A program made the translations under genes and the position numbers. 64,000 nt of DNA, from assembly GCA_963931865.1 (NCBI GenBank), contig OZ007511.1, forward strand, positions 6,280,626 to 6,344,625, written 5' to 3'. Source of the stretch: Axinella damicornis. Its lineage: Eukaryota > Porifera > Demospongiae > Axinellida > Axinellidae. The notes beneath the pieces are model-generated. The model had not been told where the DNA came from. It was given only the letters and a program-made list of their open reading frames with translations, and did not search any database. Positions 11,310 through 22,961 of this stretch are shown here, piece by piece. The stretch's first letter is position 1. Every line of letters starts with the position of its first letter.

Positions 11310-11535
11310 TATGCTGCTACAGATTTCAGCAGCTTCCAATACTACACAGAGTGCTAGTTCACCCAGAAGGGTTCTCGGGAAGCAAACGTTCCCTCCTCCC
11401 GCGAAGAAGAAGATGAAGGGTTCATATGTCACAAAACTTACTTCTTACATGCGAGATATTGATATTGTATGCTTGCCACAGCAGTACTGTTCAGAGAAAT
11501 CCCAGAAGATATGTATTCCTACGGGTGAGAGGTGA
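11310..11535 (+). CDS. Possible coding exon, unknown product
   Basis: Open from an acceptor-like CACACTCCAG|T. The translation includes RVLGKQTFPPPAKKKMKG, a basic stretch, then SYVTKLTSYMRDIDIVCLPQ and SQKICIPTGER before a stop at 11533-11535. The composition (basic linker, then a hydrophobic and charged alternating segment) looks coding. The neighbouring frame continues with LHIQMSCKLASLDGLLSPRE, which suggests a one-base frameshift near 11525. No family was assigned with confidence. It lies upstream of a decayed transposase and could belong to either a host gene or an element. Confidence 0.3.
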
Positions 11536-11659
11536 AACAGGCCTGCATATCCAAATGTCATGCAAGCTAGCCAGTCTTGATGGACTGCTGAGCCCAAGAG
11601 AGACAATGATGAATTTGACAGTGAATTTAACGACAATTTGCAGCAGCCAGGTTTAAAGA

Positions 11660-12380
11660 AGCGAACGTTTCATGGAGCTGCAGTGTATTCCATGAAGTTT
11701 GACTTGGTAACCACCTGTATAGTTGTATATTTGCCATGTGATTAGTCAGTCATGCCTTGACCTTAACCTTCACAGGTCAGATTCATTTGACCAGTCATTG
11801 TCAAGGGTATTCATTGTGTCATGAGTAATTCGATGAGTGTACATGGGGTCTCACTCATTTTGTGTCAATCTCGAGGTGTGGTCTCACTGAAGTGAGGTTA
11901 TAAGAAGGAAGATCTGCTCACCCTTTAGCTCTGTAATGGTATACGACACTAGCTATAGTAACAACTCCATATTCCTCTATGGTTTTGAAAATTGCATGTG
12001 CTTTCCACATGCACATTGCACGGTTATAGATATGTGTGAGCTCCGTGAAAGAAGGCAAACAAAAAGGGTCATTCACAAGATGTTCTCCTTATGTTGAGAT
12101 GGAGGCAGATAGCAATGACTGCTATACTGAGGTGGTGAACCGAGCAGGTGATCGGTTCAACCTCTGTCCAAAGAATGGCCACACCCTGAGCCTGTTTAGA
12201 GCAAATTGAGTGACGGTAATGGATCATGAACTGCAACTCAAGGGTAGGAAGTTGCCATGGACTCTTGGCAACTACCTGCTAGCAACCAAGAGGTCTCCTG
12301 CCCAGACCAAGCTTGGAATCGGGTACCTACCCTGCAAAGTGTGGGAACACAATAGTTTTACCCCAACATGTATTCAAAGC
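11660..12380. other. No gene seen
   Basis: No supported feature. The stretch leads into the decayed transposase remnant. Confidence 0.4.
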
Positions 12381-12389
12381 AACGCAGGA

Positions 12390-14165
12390 CTCATTTGAGG
12401 ATTTTGCATGGCTATCATGGGAAAATGGGAGTAAACTGTGCAGCTAGAGAGTACGGGGTCCTGCGAACCAGCTTGAGAAAGACAGGCTGTCTGGTAGAGT
12501 AGAATATCAAACCATGACCTCTACTATATCTGACTTCTCAAGAGAAGATTATGAGGGTGTGGGAAGACTAAGCGGGAGGCATTGCTCATTGTACAGAAGA
12601 TGCTAGAGCAAAAATGCAACAAACCTGAGAAATTCAATGGGGAGGAATGGTACCATCATTTCATGCAAAGGCATCCCTACGTTCTGCTGATCCCTTATCG
12701 TATGCATGATCCACTGCACTAAACCCAGAAAAGCCGAGCTCGTATTTTGATCTCCTGGAGAAGACGCTAAGTGCTAAATGAGATAAACTTGCTGGACAGG
12801 CCTATTTTATCAATAACATGGATGAAAGTGGGATGCGCTCGACCAAAAACAACAAAAACGAATTGCCCTGAGAAAGTACACGGTCAAGCATCGGGAGATA
12901 AACTCTCTATTGTTGCATGGTCAGATGTTCTACTGCCAATGGTAAATGTGAATGGCTGAACCACGAGTACATGCACTATGGGTGAAGTATCTGCTACATT
13001 GCCTTCAAATGGTTGGATAGCTCAGAAACTAATTTGTCATTGGCTGTCTGATGTATTTCTGGAGCATGTCCCTCCATAGCGTGCCGTACTTCAGATGGCC
13101 GTTCTCCCATTTTACCCTGTATGCTGTTCACTTGGCTGTGAATAAAGGTGTGATGATAATGTGCTTACCTCCACACACAACACATGCTGCACAGCCACTG
13201 GACGTGACCATTTTTTGACCATTAGAAAACACTGGTCCAGTGTTTGCTGCACAATCCCGGCAGAATAATTGTTCTTTTTCATCCCTCTTCTCGAAAGCAT
13301 GTAAGGCAATAAAGCCTGAAACTACTGTTGCCGGATTTTGGGATATGCCCTTTCAATCATCAATCATCATGAAAGGCGCTTGTACCATGCTAAGCTCAAG
13401 CATTCTGAGAAGGGGAAGAAGCGCAGAAAGCGTTTAAGGACATCAAGAAAGGCTTTTGAAGACCAGAAAATGCAGAGGGAGGGTACAACATACGAGGCTG
13501 GAGCATTTGATTAACGTTTATGTCTCTCCCATACATTCTTCGGTGTTTTTCTATTTTTGAAAATGAAAGTGTTCTGACAACGTAAATCAGTTTGAGTCAC
13601 GTCTATTCATGTCAAATTTGGTATGTTTGTTTGCTGGGTTTCGCTTGAGGTTGCTACTACATGCACATCTGGCTCTAGTTCGCAACCAGTTAAAACTTTG
13701 AGTGACTCATTGCGGTGGAAGCACTGGAAGTGAATTTCTAGCTGTACCAAAGCAACTTGCCTCAAAAACGAAGAGACAAGCAGTGAATGCAAAAGCTAGT
13801 TGCATAACAGATACAGAAGTATTAGAAGAATTAAAGCATCAAAAGAAGCAAGAGAAGAGGAGAAGAGAATCAGGAAATTAGAGAGAGAAAAGAAGAAGAA
13901 AAAGAAACCTACTAAATGGAGGGTGAGAGCAAATGACGACAAGAAAGCGGAGGCCAGAGTAACAAGGTCAAAATGTGCTAGCGTACAGAGGCTTCAAGAC
14001 CTTATCTCAAATCTGGATGTCGGAAAGTGGAGATGAAAGTGAGGCTGAATGCCCAGGATGTGGATTGGTGTATGGCAGCTTGGATAACAATGAGAAGTGG
14101 GTGCAGTGTGATGTGTGTTAGGCATGGTGGGACTTGAAGTGTGCTTGTGTGGATGAAGAGGAAAC
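12390..14165 (+). pseudogene. Decayed pogo/jerky-like transposase with PHD-like tail
   Basis: Fragments in several frames follow the order of a pogo/jerky transposase. A helix-turn-helix piece, GVNCAAREYG, lies near 12430. A CENP-B-type stretch (QKMLEQKCNKPEKFNGEEWY) starts near 12597. A catalytic MDESGMRS piece is near 12820, and CLPPHTTHAAQPLDVTIF, holding the last catalytic Asp, is near 13161-13214. A lysine-rich coiled stretch (13820-13910) follows, and then a Cys-rich segment (14048-14150: CPGCGLVYG, EKWVQCDVC, WWDLKCACV) that fits a PHD finger. Many stops and frameshifts show that it is dead. No terminal inverted repeats were identified. Confidence 0.65.
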
Positions 14166-14600
14166 TAGATTTGTATGTGCTAACCTTTAACTTAGATGAG
14201 AAAACACCTTATTTGTGATCAATTAGTGATATATCGTTTGTTATATTTATTGCTACTTGTGTGGATGAAGTACAGAAGCTACATATATTTGTGCAAACAG
14301 TTAAGGTATTTGTCAGATGAGAAAATGCATATTTGTGATCAATTAGTGGTTAATTGGTGATTTTGCTACGGCCATCAATTGTGATGTACATGTACATCTG
14401 TATGTTCCATTGAAAATCATGTTTATATATTACCAACACTGGATTCAAAAGTGTACTTGTAGGGGGGTATGAATAAATTAACTGATATCGATAAGCAAAA
14501 ACTGATTTCATTTTTGGAATCGCCATGTCCTCATAGCGTTGTAACATAACTTTACTTCATTCCAACCGTTTTCCTCAGAGAAAAGGCTTAAGTGACTCTT
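14165..14600. other. Short duplicated AT-rich sequence
   Basis: The string TGAGAAAA..., ATTTGTGATCAATTAGTG occurs twice (about 14198-14230 and 14318-14350), with a repeated CTTGTGTGGATGAAG nearby (14141 and 14255). This looks like a local duplication of the end of the transposase relic. No gene. Confidence 0.4.
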
Positions 14601-14609
14601 TATACCAAC

Positions 14610-15800
14610 ACTTACCTTAATGCACATGCCACATGGCAACCACGCTCAGTCGATCGCTAGCAATGGCGGCCAAAGGGAAGGCAAGAAATTATTACAGCGC
14701 TCACAACTTTACCAGCACAGCAAGTTTAGGTATGTATATATGGGTCAGTGGATGACAGTGATCATGGCTGTGTTGTCATAAGGCTGTACTGGCAATGAAA
14801 GTCAAAGAGAGCGCTCGAGCAACAGCAGCCGATGGCAGGACAAAGCGCCCACCACCAAGGTGAGTTTCAGCACCAAAATGGGTCAATGCATGATAGCGAT
14901 CACAATGGCGTAGTCAGAATCTTTGTAGCTAGGCCTTCCTGCAAGCGGTGAGGTTACGTATTTACATCAATTATTTACATTACGTGGCACAATTTCTTTT
15001 CAATAAGTCACTCTGTGTTCGAGGGGCAACCACACTCCTGGTAGCCGTTGCAACGCCGACTGCGAATTGCCATAGCGCAAGCTAAGTATCGTAATTAACG
15101 CACATGCCACATGGCAACCACGCTCATTCGATCGCTAGCAATGGTGACCAAAGTGAAGACACGAAATTATAACAGCACTTACAACTTCGCCAGCATGGTG
15201 AGTTTTGGCATGTAAGCGTCAGTGAAGAACAGCGATTACTGCTGTGTGGTCAGAATCTTTGTGGGCCCTTCGTATGACTGTACTGGCAACCAACGTTGAA
15301 GAGAGCAATCGAATAATGGCGGCCGATGGCATGGCAAAAGTGCTTGTATCTCCATAACCAAGGTGAGTTTCAGCATAATTATTATATGATTGTGTCACTG
15401 CATGATGGCGATCACGCACATGCCACGTGGCAACCACGCTCAGTCAATCGCTAGCACTAGCAATGGCGGCCAATGGGAAGACAAGAAACTCTTACAGCGC
15501 TCACAACCACACCAGCACGGTGAGATTCGGCAGTAAGCTTCAGTGAACAAGAGCGATCACGACCCTGTGGTCAGAATCTTTGTGGGTCTTTTGTGAGAGC
15601 TGTACTGGCAATGAAAGTTGAAGTGAGCGTTCGAGCAATAGCACGACAAAAGCGCTCGTATCTCCAGCACCAAGGTAAGTTTCAGCACATAAATTGTATG
15701 CTTGGGTCACTGCATGATGATCACGACGGTGTAGGCAGATTCTTGGTAGGCCATTGCTAGGTAGTCCAATGATTACATTACGCGGCACACTTTTTCCCCG
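14610..15800 (+). repeat. Cluster of dimeric interspersed repeats
   Basis: Three or more partial units of the family described at 6586-7076 lie head to tail. The module CACATGCCACNTGGCAACCACGCTCA recurs at about 14622, 15102 and 15417. Each is followed within about 50 bp by AGCAATGGCGGCC or AGCAATGGTGACC and then GGTGAGTTT or similar. Fragments ending CCAGGAGTGTAAT mark unit ends. No gene is supported. Confidence 0.65.
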
Positions 15801-16049
15801 ACCAGGCTAGCAGGAGTGTAATACGGAAATGAGTGTGGGTAGTACAGTCAAAATGCACTTCCTTTCCTAGACATCCAATGACATTCGACAGATATATAAA
15901 TCAGACATCCAACATTTTAACGTTTATGTGTCCGTGACAGAAGTGGGATGTTCGTGGGGCAGGAGAAGTGCGACCCTCATACTTCAATTTACTGAACCTC
16001 TAACTCCGCGAAGAATATTTGAGAACATTGGGCGTAGGCTGGAACAGCT

Positions 16050-16455
16050 GGGGCTACAAGCGGATGTAATCAGGAAGCAGCATTCGAACCGGACACAATC
16101 GGGGAGCAGCAGCTGAAGCAGACACAATCGGAGAGCAGCAGTTGAAGCAGACGCAATCGGGGAGCAGCAGCTGAAGCAGACGTAAGCAGCGAGCAGCAGC
16201 TGAAGCGGATGCAATCGGGGAGCAGCAGTTGAAGTGACGCAATTGGGGAGCAGCAGCCGAAGCGGACGCAATCGGGGGAGCAGTTGAAGCGGACACAATC
16301 GGGGAGCAGCAGCTGAAGTGGACACAAATGGCGAGCAGCAGCTGAAGCGGGTGCAATCGGGGAGCAGCAGTTGAAGCGGACGCAACGGGGAACAGCAGTT
16401 GAAGTGGATCGATGCAGCAGCAGCTGAAGCAGACGCAATCGGGGAGCGGCAGCTA
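16050..16455. repeat. 29-bp minisatellite, about 13 units
   Basis: The unit is GAAGCGGACGCAATCGGGG, then AGCAGCAGCT, 29 bp in most copies, with variants of 25-28 bp. Because 29 is not a multiple of three and the unit lacks stops on the minus strand, three overlapping minus-strand frames stay open across the array. The predicted proteins (CSPIASASAAA-type) are artefacts of the repeat. Confidence 0.85.
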
Positions 16456-16823
16456 TGCACAGAGAGCTGTCCAATGCTGGATTACTCACGTAGTCGAATG
16501 AGGGGGTAAGTAGCTGAGCAAGCAAAGCGAGTGAAGCTACTTGTATAGCAGACATCCAATACATAGATCAGACATCCACATCACAATGGCTTTTTGACTG
16601 ATTTGGCCCCCCATAACTAAAAGTGTTTTTCCACACATTAGCCTTGTTCTGGAAATGAGGCTATAGCCATTAGTGTGTTATAGGAAAGATAAAGAACAGA
16701 TAGCGCAAATAGGAAAGATGAAGAACAGATAGTCAGTCCCTTACACTCAATCAAACTTCAACGTCAGTGACAAGATTCATACGGTTATACCTACACAATC
16801 AAAGTGCAACAGGTACAACTTAC

Positions 16824-17422
16824 TTTTTGTGTTTCCAGACGAAGAACTCCGTGGTCTAACAGCGTTGCCTTGTTTTGCATGTCTCAGGATGATCTTTGCA
16901 TCATCAAAGCTTTCAACTCCAAAAGTATAGAGAGTTTGCTTCGACATGTGAGAGAGATCTTCCACTGTGACCTTCAGAAAAATAACAACTGTTATGGAAA
17001 TGTGTATGTGGCTCAACTTACTCTTGCTATACATAAACATGTTATCATCAGAAGGATTAGCGACCATGGTCAGTACCTAAGAGACATCACTACTAGAAAG
17101 AAGCGGTATGTGTGCCAAGCAGGCCATCTCCATGCATGGAGTATCACAATACCATCAGTGAACAGAGAATTTGAATACAGATATTTTGGTGTTTTGCATT
17201 CCCATTCCATTTCCCATTTCTGATTCCATTTCCCATGCTGATTCCATTCCCATTCATTTTCTGCTTTCCACTTGCCCTCTTATAGTTGGACACTGCAGCA
17301 TGACCTTTATGATATCTACATACCTCATCTTCTTCCAACTTTGCAATTACATCTTTCATGGGTTGTGACAACTAGGAGCTGATTTCCAGGAAGAAGATCT
17401 GGAGCTCATTGCCAGAAGCACC
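16824..17422 (-). pseudogene. SAM-like domain gene fragment (two exons, one in-frame stop)
   Basis: Exon 1, 17422-17324 (99 nt, phase 0 to 0), follows TTCTATGCAG|GG and ends GATGAG|GTATGT. It reads GASGNELQIFFLEISS, an in-frame TAG, then LSQPMKDVIAKLEEDE. Exon 2, 16971-16824 (148 nt), follows TTTTTCTGAAG|GT and ends AAAAA|GTAAGT. It reads VTVEDLSHMSKQTLYTFGV, then ESFDDAKIILRHAKQ and a Ser-rich linker. The joined segment fits the second half of a SAM domain (V.DL..MS...L..FGV...DAK.IL). Splice sites are excellent but the TAG interrupts the frame, so this is either a young pseudogene or a sequence error. Partner exons were not found. Confidence 0.5.
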
Positions 17423-17424
17423 CT

Positions 17425-18470
17425 GCATAGAAAATAGAGCAACAGCCCACATGTACTCATAGTACCGGTAATTGAACCCACCCTTGAATATGCTGCATGT
17501 TTCAATAACCTATACCATCAGATGCCAAAGGTAGACAACTGCAAACCACAACATAATTAAAAGTGAAGATCTTTCGATCACTACACACAGGATACAAACT
17601 AGGCCTGTCCACATTATTCGAGAATAATTTTGGGAATAATAGGTACCAACTAGAATACGAGAATATTCCAGCCTAATAGGGCTTCAAATTCTTACAAAGG
17701 TCAAGAACTTTACAGAACTCCTTCACTCAACGACAATCCTATTCACTTGAGGACTATATTGAAACCTCGATTATGTTGCAATACAATCGTTGATTGTTTT
17801 TGAAGTCACTTGACTCACTTTCCCTAATTTTGATGGGAATAATGGGCATCTCTCTGGGAATAATGGGAATCTCTTTGGGAATAATAGGAGCATTTGGGGG
17901 GAAATTCTGAATAGAATAATAGGCAGAAAAAGTAGAATAATGTGGACAGGCCTAATACAAACACAACATAAATGAAAGTGAAGATGTTTCACTACACACA
18001 GGATACTACCACAGGATATGGTACAGACAACTGTCACCAATTAAGCTAATTGCATTATGAAAACCAGGCTTCTTGGTGGTCAATGAACCATGAACCCACA
18101 TGATCACTGTCCATATAAGTACATGTGACAGTCACAAAATTACACATGTAATGCCACCCCGGCACAATAACAAAGGTGCTTGTATACAAGGCATTTGAAG
18201 ATTGAAATCATACAGGGCCAATGCATGCTTGTTTTCTATCACATCATATCACAAGTCTTCCTGTCATGGCTTTTCCTCGGTCCACCAGTCCACTCTCTTC
18301 ACTGGAGTGAAAGTCGCATCATGTGTGTGATTGTGTACCAGGACATGCCCACAGCAATATTGATGCTCGAGTCTCCCGGCCCAATCACGATTCGATTCAT
18401 CTGTGCATTCAAACTTCCCATTCCAATACACCCAAATGATCTACGTGTGTATTACAGCTAGTGTGGTAGT
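17425..18470. other. Intergenic, nothing recognised
   Basis: This stretch contains a GGGAATAATNGGNNTCT-type short repeat (17834-17890) and two related patches reading AATNAAAGTGAAGAT followed by CACTACACACAGGATAC (about 17555 and 17965). No exon is supported. Confidence 0.4.
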
Positions 18471-18886
18471 TAACCCTCGGCGCGCATGCGCACAGGGTTA
18501 CTGTAGTCGTTTTGTGTGTCTGTTTGTCTGTTTGTCCAAGAAACTTATAATTATCTGCCAACTGGTGCTAGTAAACGTAGAACTAAAGGCACTAGCGGTA
18601 CAAGCGGGATACATACATGGATTTTAAACTGGCGTTTTTCCTAAAAATACTTAGTTAGGAAGCTAGAGCGCTTCTTGCTTACCGCGATAATGTCCGCCAT
18701 TTTGTCCAACATGCAATTTTCCAGGCGTACTTGCAAATGATTATGGGTTTCCTGGTTGCTTCATGAATATACTTACCTAGTCAGAGTGAGCTACATGAAT
18801 ATCTTTACCAGGCTGTGAATACGACAATGCCCACTCGCTTCGCGTGAGGCTCTTCTGCGTGTATTCACGTATGCACTACATGTAGT

Positions 18887-19482
18887 TACCCCGTGCGCAT
18901 GCGCAGCAGGGGGTAGAGTGATTGGTTTGTCCGTCAGTCTGTCTGTCTGTCTGTCTGTCTGTCCAGACAGTTACAGTTAAAGTTACAGCAATGAAGGCCT
19001 TGTTGAGACTTTAGTTCACAATACAATCGTCAGAATTCAGAAATCACTAGCGTCTACATAACTCACACACCTGAATCCACTCGAGAGGCACAGAAAAGCG
19101 AGCGAAACTCCAAAATTCTAATTTATACAACTTAACCACACCCTCTTTCTAACATTACTGCCACAACTTACGGTATCTCATATCATAATATCGTGCATGC
19201 TACCTGCTGCATGCACTCCGTACTTATAGCAACTATAGCTCATCGTGCATGCTGCTAGCGCTGTAGCCTACCTGTATCATGTCTGAAGTATGAGGCTTAG
19301 AACTAATAAAACGCCTTCTTTCAAGGCCAGACAGACAGCAGAACAGAAAGAGAGGCTACGCAAAGATGCCAAACGAAAGTGCACTGAACGCCAAACAGAG
19401 TCTCCACACACTGTCACACAGAAGTAGCAGGAACTCTTGACAGTAATGCACGGGGTACGTGCTCTCATGAGCACCTCTAGTT
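18887..19482 (+). mobile_element. MITE with CCCCGTGCGCATGCGCA and GCACGTACCCCGTGC ends, copy 1
   Basis: It starts GTTACCCCGTGCGCATGCGC, passes a (GTCT)n tract and TTGTTGAGACTTTAGTTC, and ends CGTGCTCTCATGAGCACCTC. An inverted copy with the same order of landmarks lies at about 50189-50580. A third, partial relative lies at 18476-18630 (GCGCGCATGCGCACAGGG, then TGTTTGTCTGTTTGTC). Non-coding. Confidence 0.6.
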
Positions 19483-20807
19483 CATAATGATTACGTTATG
19501 CACCATTTGGATGTAGATTTCTGGCGAGAACCCTGTTGGTTGGCCACTGGTGACTGACAATGGAGTCTGTATGGTCTATGCGTCTGAGAAAGACATGTCC
19601 AAAGTGTGGTGCAGTAGTACAGTGCATGCGAAGAGGGCGGTTTGTGATTGTGGCCATGCCTTTGCGTGTAAAAGGAGGGCACGTTGCAGTGATGATTGTG
19701 AGCCTAAGAAAGCTACCAAACGCCAAGGGTTTGCACTTTAGTGCTTTTCATTAAATTCCAGTACATGATACACACAAATTAACGGTGGTACAATGAGTGA
19801 GCAACGAGACTCCTTCCCTCCTTTGCAGAATCGAGTGTGGCCAGTTTAATTCATACCACTCTAACATAAGGCCAGACCCCACTCTGCCAAGGGAATGGGT
19901 CTGAGACATTGCCATAGAGCTAGCACTTATTCGTCCCACACCATGGAGTGTATAGCAGTCGCAGTGCAATATTCAGTCAAATGCTACTTGAAGTAGCTAT
20001 GTGATTAGAAGAAAAACGATTTAGAGTGAGAAGTGAACTGAAGCGAGAAGTGTCTTAATTACCTCATGAGCTGGAACACAGTACAAATAGAATATCGCGA
20101 GTGCAGCAAGGTTGCAAGTTTTACATTGGCAATCACCGTCAGGTCATAGTGGGATTACATACTTTCTGAGTGACAAGTCGCTCTATGGCCACCTTTCTCC
20201 TGGCATGGGTCTGGCCGCGGGAGATTATTCCATAACCTAGGAGCAATTAGGCTATGACTGCTTACTTCCGGCTCCCACATGCACCGCTCAACCTGACCAC
20301 TTTCAAATGTTATGGCTACGGCCGGCCCTGCCTGGGTTGCTCAATAGTGCCACAATTGCTGAGTTTTCATATGCAACTTACACATGATACTACTACTAGT
20401 GGGTTTCTTTACACTCAATTGTGGTTATTATCCAACGTTGAGCTTCTTGTAGTGCTACAACTGTAAGCCCTTGATAAACGATGAAGAACAATCAATTATG
20501 GGCTGTGAATTGCATTGTATTGCCATGACCAGTAGACTCTACAGTGAATTACCTATGTGACAGACTACTGTGCTATTTACCTTCCTCAGTGTCCGTGATG
20601 ATGACATTGCTGCAAAGTAGTCGCGCTACTACCAAGAGTTGAACTCTTGCTATGCCAGATCTTTACCCGGTGTGTAATGTCAGGGGAGATCCCCCGGGGA
20701 GAAATCCCCTGGGGAGATCCCCCGGGAAAGTCCCGCGGTTTTACCGATTACACGCGCGTGATGCGTTACCGTGAATGTAGCTAGCTGCGCTGCCCTCTGA
20801 TTTGGTG

Positions 20808-20940
20808 ATGGAGTACCTCACTGAAGCGCACGCAGCTTTAGCACGACCTCACATGCAAAGAATCCAGAGGAGAATAGCTGAACTAAAAGAAACAGCTGCC
20901 AGTTACGCCTCCGCACAGCCAAACGCCTTACTGTCATCAG
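20808..20940 (+). CDS. Candidate first coding exon of an unknown protein (paralogue of the 2.3 kb exon)
   Basis: An ATG opens 44 codons starting MEYLTEAHAALARPHMQRI, continues with a charged helix (QRRIAELKETAASYASA), and ends at CATCAG|GTATCT in phase 1. Length (133 nt), end phase and the pattern ME-x-x-(S/T)E-x-H-x-ALA match the exon at 2200-2332. That makes chance less likely. No domain was recognised and no following exon was identified. The upstream 20690-20720 region has a (GGGGAGATCCCCC)-type repeat, which might lie near a promoter. Confidence 0.5.
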
Positions 20941-21115
20941 GTATCTTGTGATTCTAGTCTGTTTGTATCAGCAATATGGGAGTGAATATTAGAAGATGTT
21001 ATTCCCTGTTACAAGCTCAAAATGATAAAATGATGAGGTCCTTGGGCTTCACTGGTATCTAAGATGCATATCCACTGCGAGCCTCGTTCCCATGCCTGAG
21101 AAGTTAGCGGAGTAG

Positions 21116-21160
21116 TAGTCTCGGAACCAGACCCGCGCGAAGGGTCTGGTTCCGAGACTA
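21116..21160. repeat. Perfect 19-bp-arm palindrome (TAGTCTCGGAACCAGACCC)
   Basis: The arms TAGTCTCGGAACCAGACCC and GGGTCTGGTTCCGAGACTA are exact inverses around a 7-bp loop. It belongs to the loose group of short foldbacks in this window that start TAGTCTC or TAGCCTCG and carry CCCAG or CCAGACC. Confidence 0.85.
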
Positions 21161-21657
21161 GAGGAGTAGCAGTTACATGCCATGTCCAATGATAGTCTCA
21201 GAACCAGACTCTATGCACAGTACCCAGGCCCACGCACTTAAGGTAGGAAGCACGGCATCGGCGAAATCGCGCAATTTTGCTCATGAATAATTAATGAGAT
21301 GACGTCACTTGCATACGGTTATTTAGAGTTATTCATCTGTTTACGTTTTCCCATGGCGGCAACCGGAATAAACAAGGGGGGCTTCTCTCTTTGATGCGGC
21401 TAGCGGCCCTTTCGAGTTTCAAATCGGTACTCTGATGTGGCCGTGCGGTACTTTGAAGATTTGTTTGAACACTCTTTTTTTTTTTTTTTTTCTTTTTTTT
21501 AAAGTAAGAAGCTATTCTAGCTGATTGAATGTGGCGATGGGCTATCTGTGTGTGAATAGCTAGGTGGAGTGAGCAGGAATGTTTGTGGGTCTGCTGAAGT
21601 GGCCGAAGAACAGCCTGGAAAGTGAACAGCCTCCGACAGCTCCCTGGCCAAGGTACT

Positions 21658-22209
21658 CTAGAGAGTTGACCTTTCGGCATTACAGGCCCCGCCCATTTTC
21701 GTGTTAGGGCGAATTTGGCTGGTTTGGTAGCTGGACTGGGCTGGTGAGAGGGAGTAGATGTGTGGCCAAAACTCGGTAACCGAGAGGTGAACGTGGAAAA
21801 GCATCCCTATTTTTGCAGGGGGTAGGTTGACCTTTTGGAAACTGGCCTTGGCTTGAGTCGGTTTTAGTTGGTGGGCGTGGAATTTTTTTTGAAAGCCTAG
21901 GGTAGCCAAACCTCTGTTTTTGAGGGTGGCAGTGAGTTTTGGGCTGTAGCCTGCAAGTGAGGAGAGCAGGTGGTAAATCCATCCGTAGTTTTGGGGCCTG
22001 TTTTGTGTGTGTATTGATGATGGGGTCAGAGTGTGGGTGGGGCCTTGGAGAGGGTTCAAATTTTCAGTTTCGTAGAGGGCCTTAAAATTGAGTTTTAGGG
22101 CATTTTCAAGCAGAGGGAGCAGTTTGATGCAAAGTATTGCTGAAACTTGTGTACGCTTTGATGCTGCCCATTTATCCATCAACTTGGTTTCGGAGATCGC
22201 GGTACCCAT
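21658..22209 (-). CDS. Uncertain 183-codon open frame
   Basis: ATG in a fair context (AAACATGGGTACC) with 183 codons and no stop. It begins MGTAISETKLMDKWAASKR, followed by a plausibly helical part (LCIKLLPLLENALKLNFKALY), and ends rich in Pro, Gln and Ser. The opposite strand is strongly G+T rich, and such skew can keep a frame open by chance. The start lies about 20 bp from a MITE copy (22226-22585). No family was recognised. It could be an orphan gene, an exon of an element or chance. Confidence 0.25.
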   Translation of the reverse strand: MGTAISETKLMDKWAASKRTQVSAILCIKLLPLLENALKLNFKALYETENLNPLQGPTHTLTPSSIHTQNRPQNYGWIYHLLSSLAGYSPKLTATLKNRGLATLGFQKKFHAHQLKPTQAKASFQKVNLPPAKIGMLFHVHLSVTEFWPHIYSLSPAQSSYQTSQIRPNTKMGGACNAERSTL

Positions 22210-22225
22210 GTTTACTACCTTAATG

Positions 22226-22585
22226 CAGAAGAGGGCCTAGTGACACTTGGCAAAATTCTCGTATGTGCTCAGTCAGCATAATTGTGTAAGCGATTACATT
22301 CCTTACTTGGATGCATGTGAATTCACACGCAGGAAGCTTTTGGTGATGACTAAGTAGAAAGTCCTTGCCAAAGAGCAACCAGAGGTGAGCCTTGAAGGCT
22401 ATAACAGCGGTTTATCAAACGGCTACACTTTTCACGTGGTAAAGAATGTAATTACTATGCAGTAATTGGCAATGGACGAATGTGATTCACCTACCCGAAA
22501 TCAAGACCACTGACACCAACACATACAGGAATTTTGCCAAGTGTCACCAGGCCCTTGTTCCGTGCATGGGCCTGGGTACCAGGCT
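22226..22585. mobile_element. MITE with CCTGGTGACACTTGGCAAAATTC ends, copy 2
   Basis: A diverged copy of the element at 612-1002. Shared landmarks are GTATGTGCTCAGTCAGCATAATTG, GCGATTACATT, GTCCTTGCCAA, TTACTANGCAGTAATTGG and the terminal TTTTGCCAAGTGTCACCAGGCCC. The left terminal part is truncated. Confidence 0.65.
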
Positions 22586-22961
22586 AATGCATGGGAGCAA
22601 GGAAGTGTCTGGTCATGTGTTTCCAGTTTCATGCCACCCCCCGTGCAAAGGGTCTGGTTTCCAATCGAAGACTGAGGAGTTAATTGTTTAAATTACCCTT
22701 GGGGGGGGGGGATGAATTGCTGCTAACAGCGCAGTTGCAATTCATGATCAGTGCCCATTCTATAATATTATGGTATAACTGTGGTGTGTTCCCTTCCTGT
22801 AATGGCTCTGGATGTGTTTCTCGCTATATATTCTTAGGTAAGGGTGTGTGGGCTGCAAACGTGAAAGGAGATGCACTGGACAATAGACCATTTACTATCT
22901 GATGTGACTTCCTGTGTTAATCGACATTGTTGGATTGCCTGTGATTTTCACATAGAATGTA

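Noticed and set aside
15984..16564. Three overlapping 100-164-codon minus frames
   Set aside because: Artefacts of the 29-bp minisatellite.
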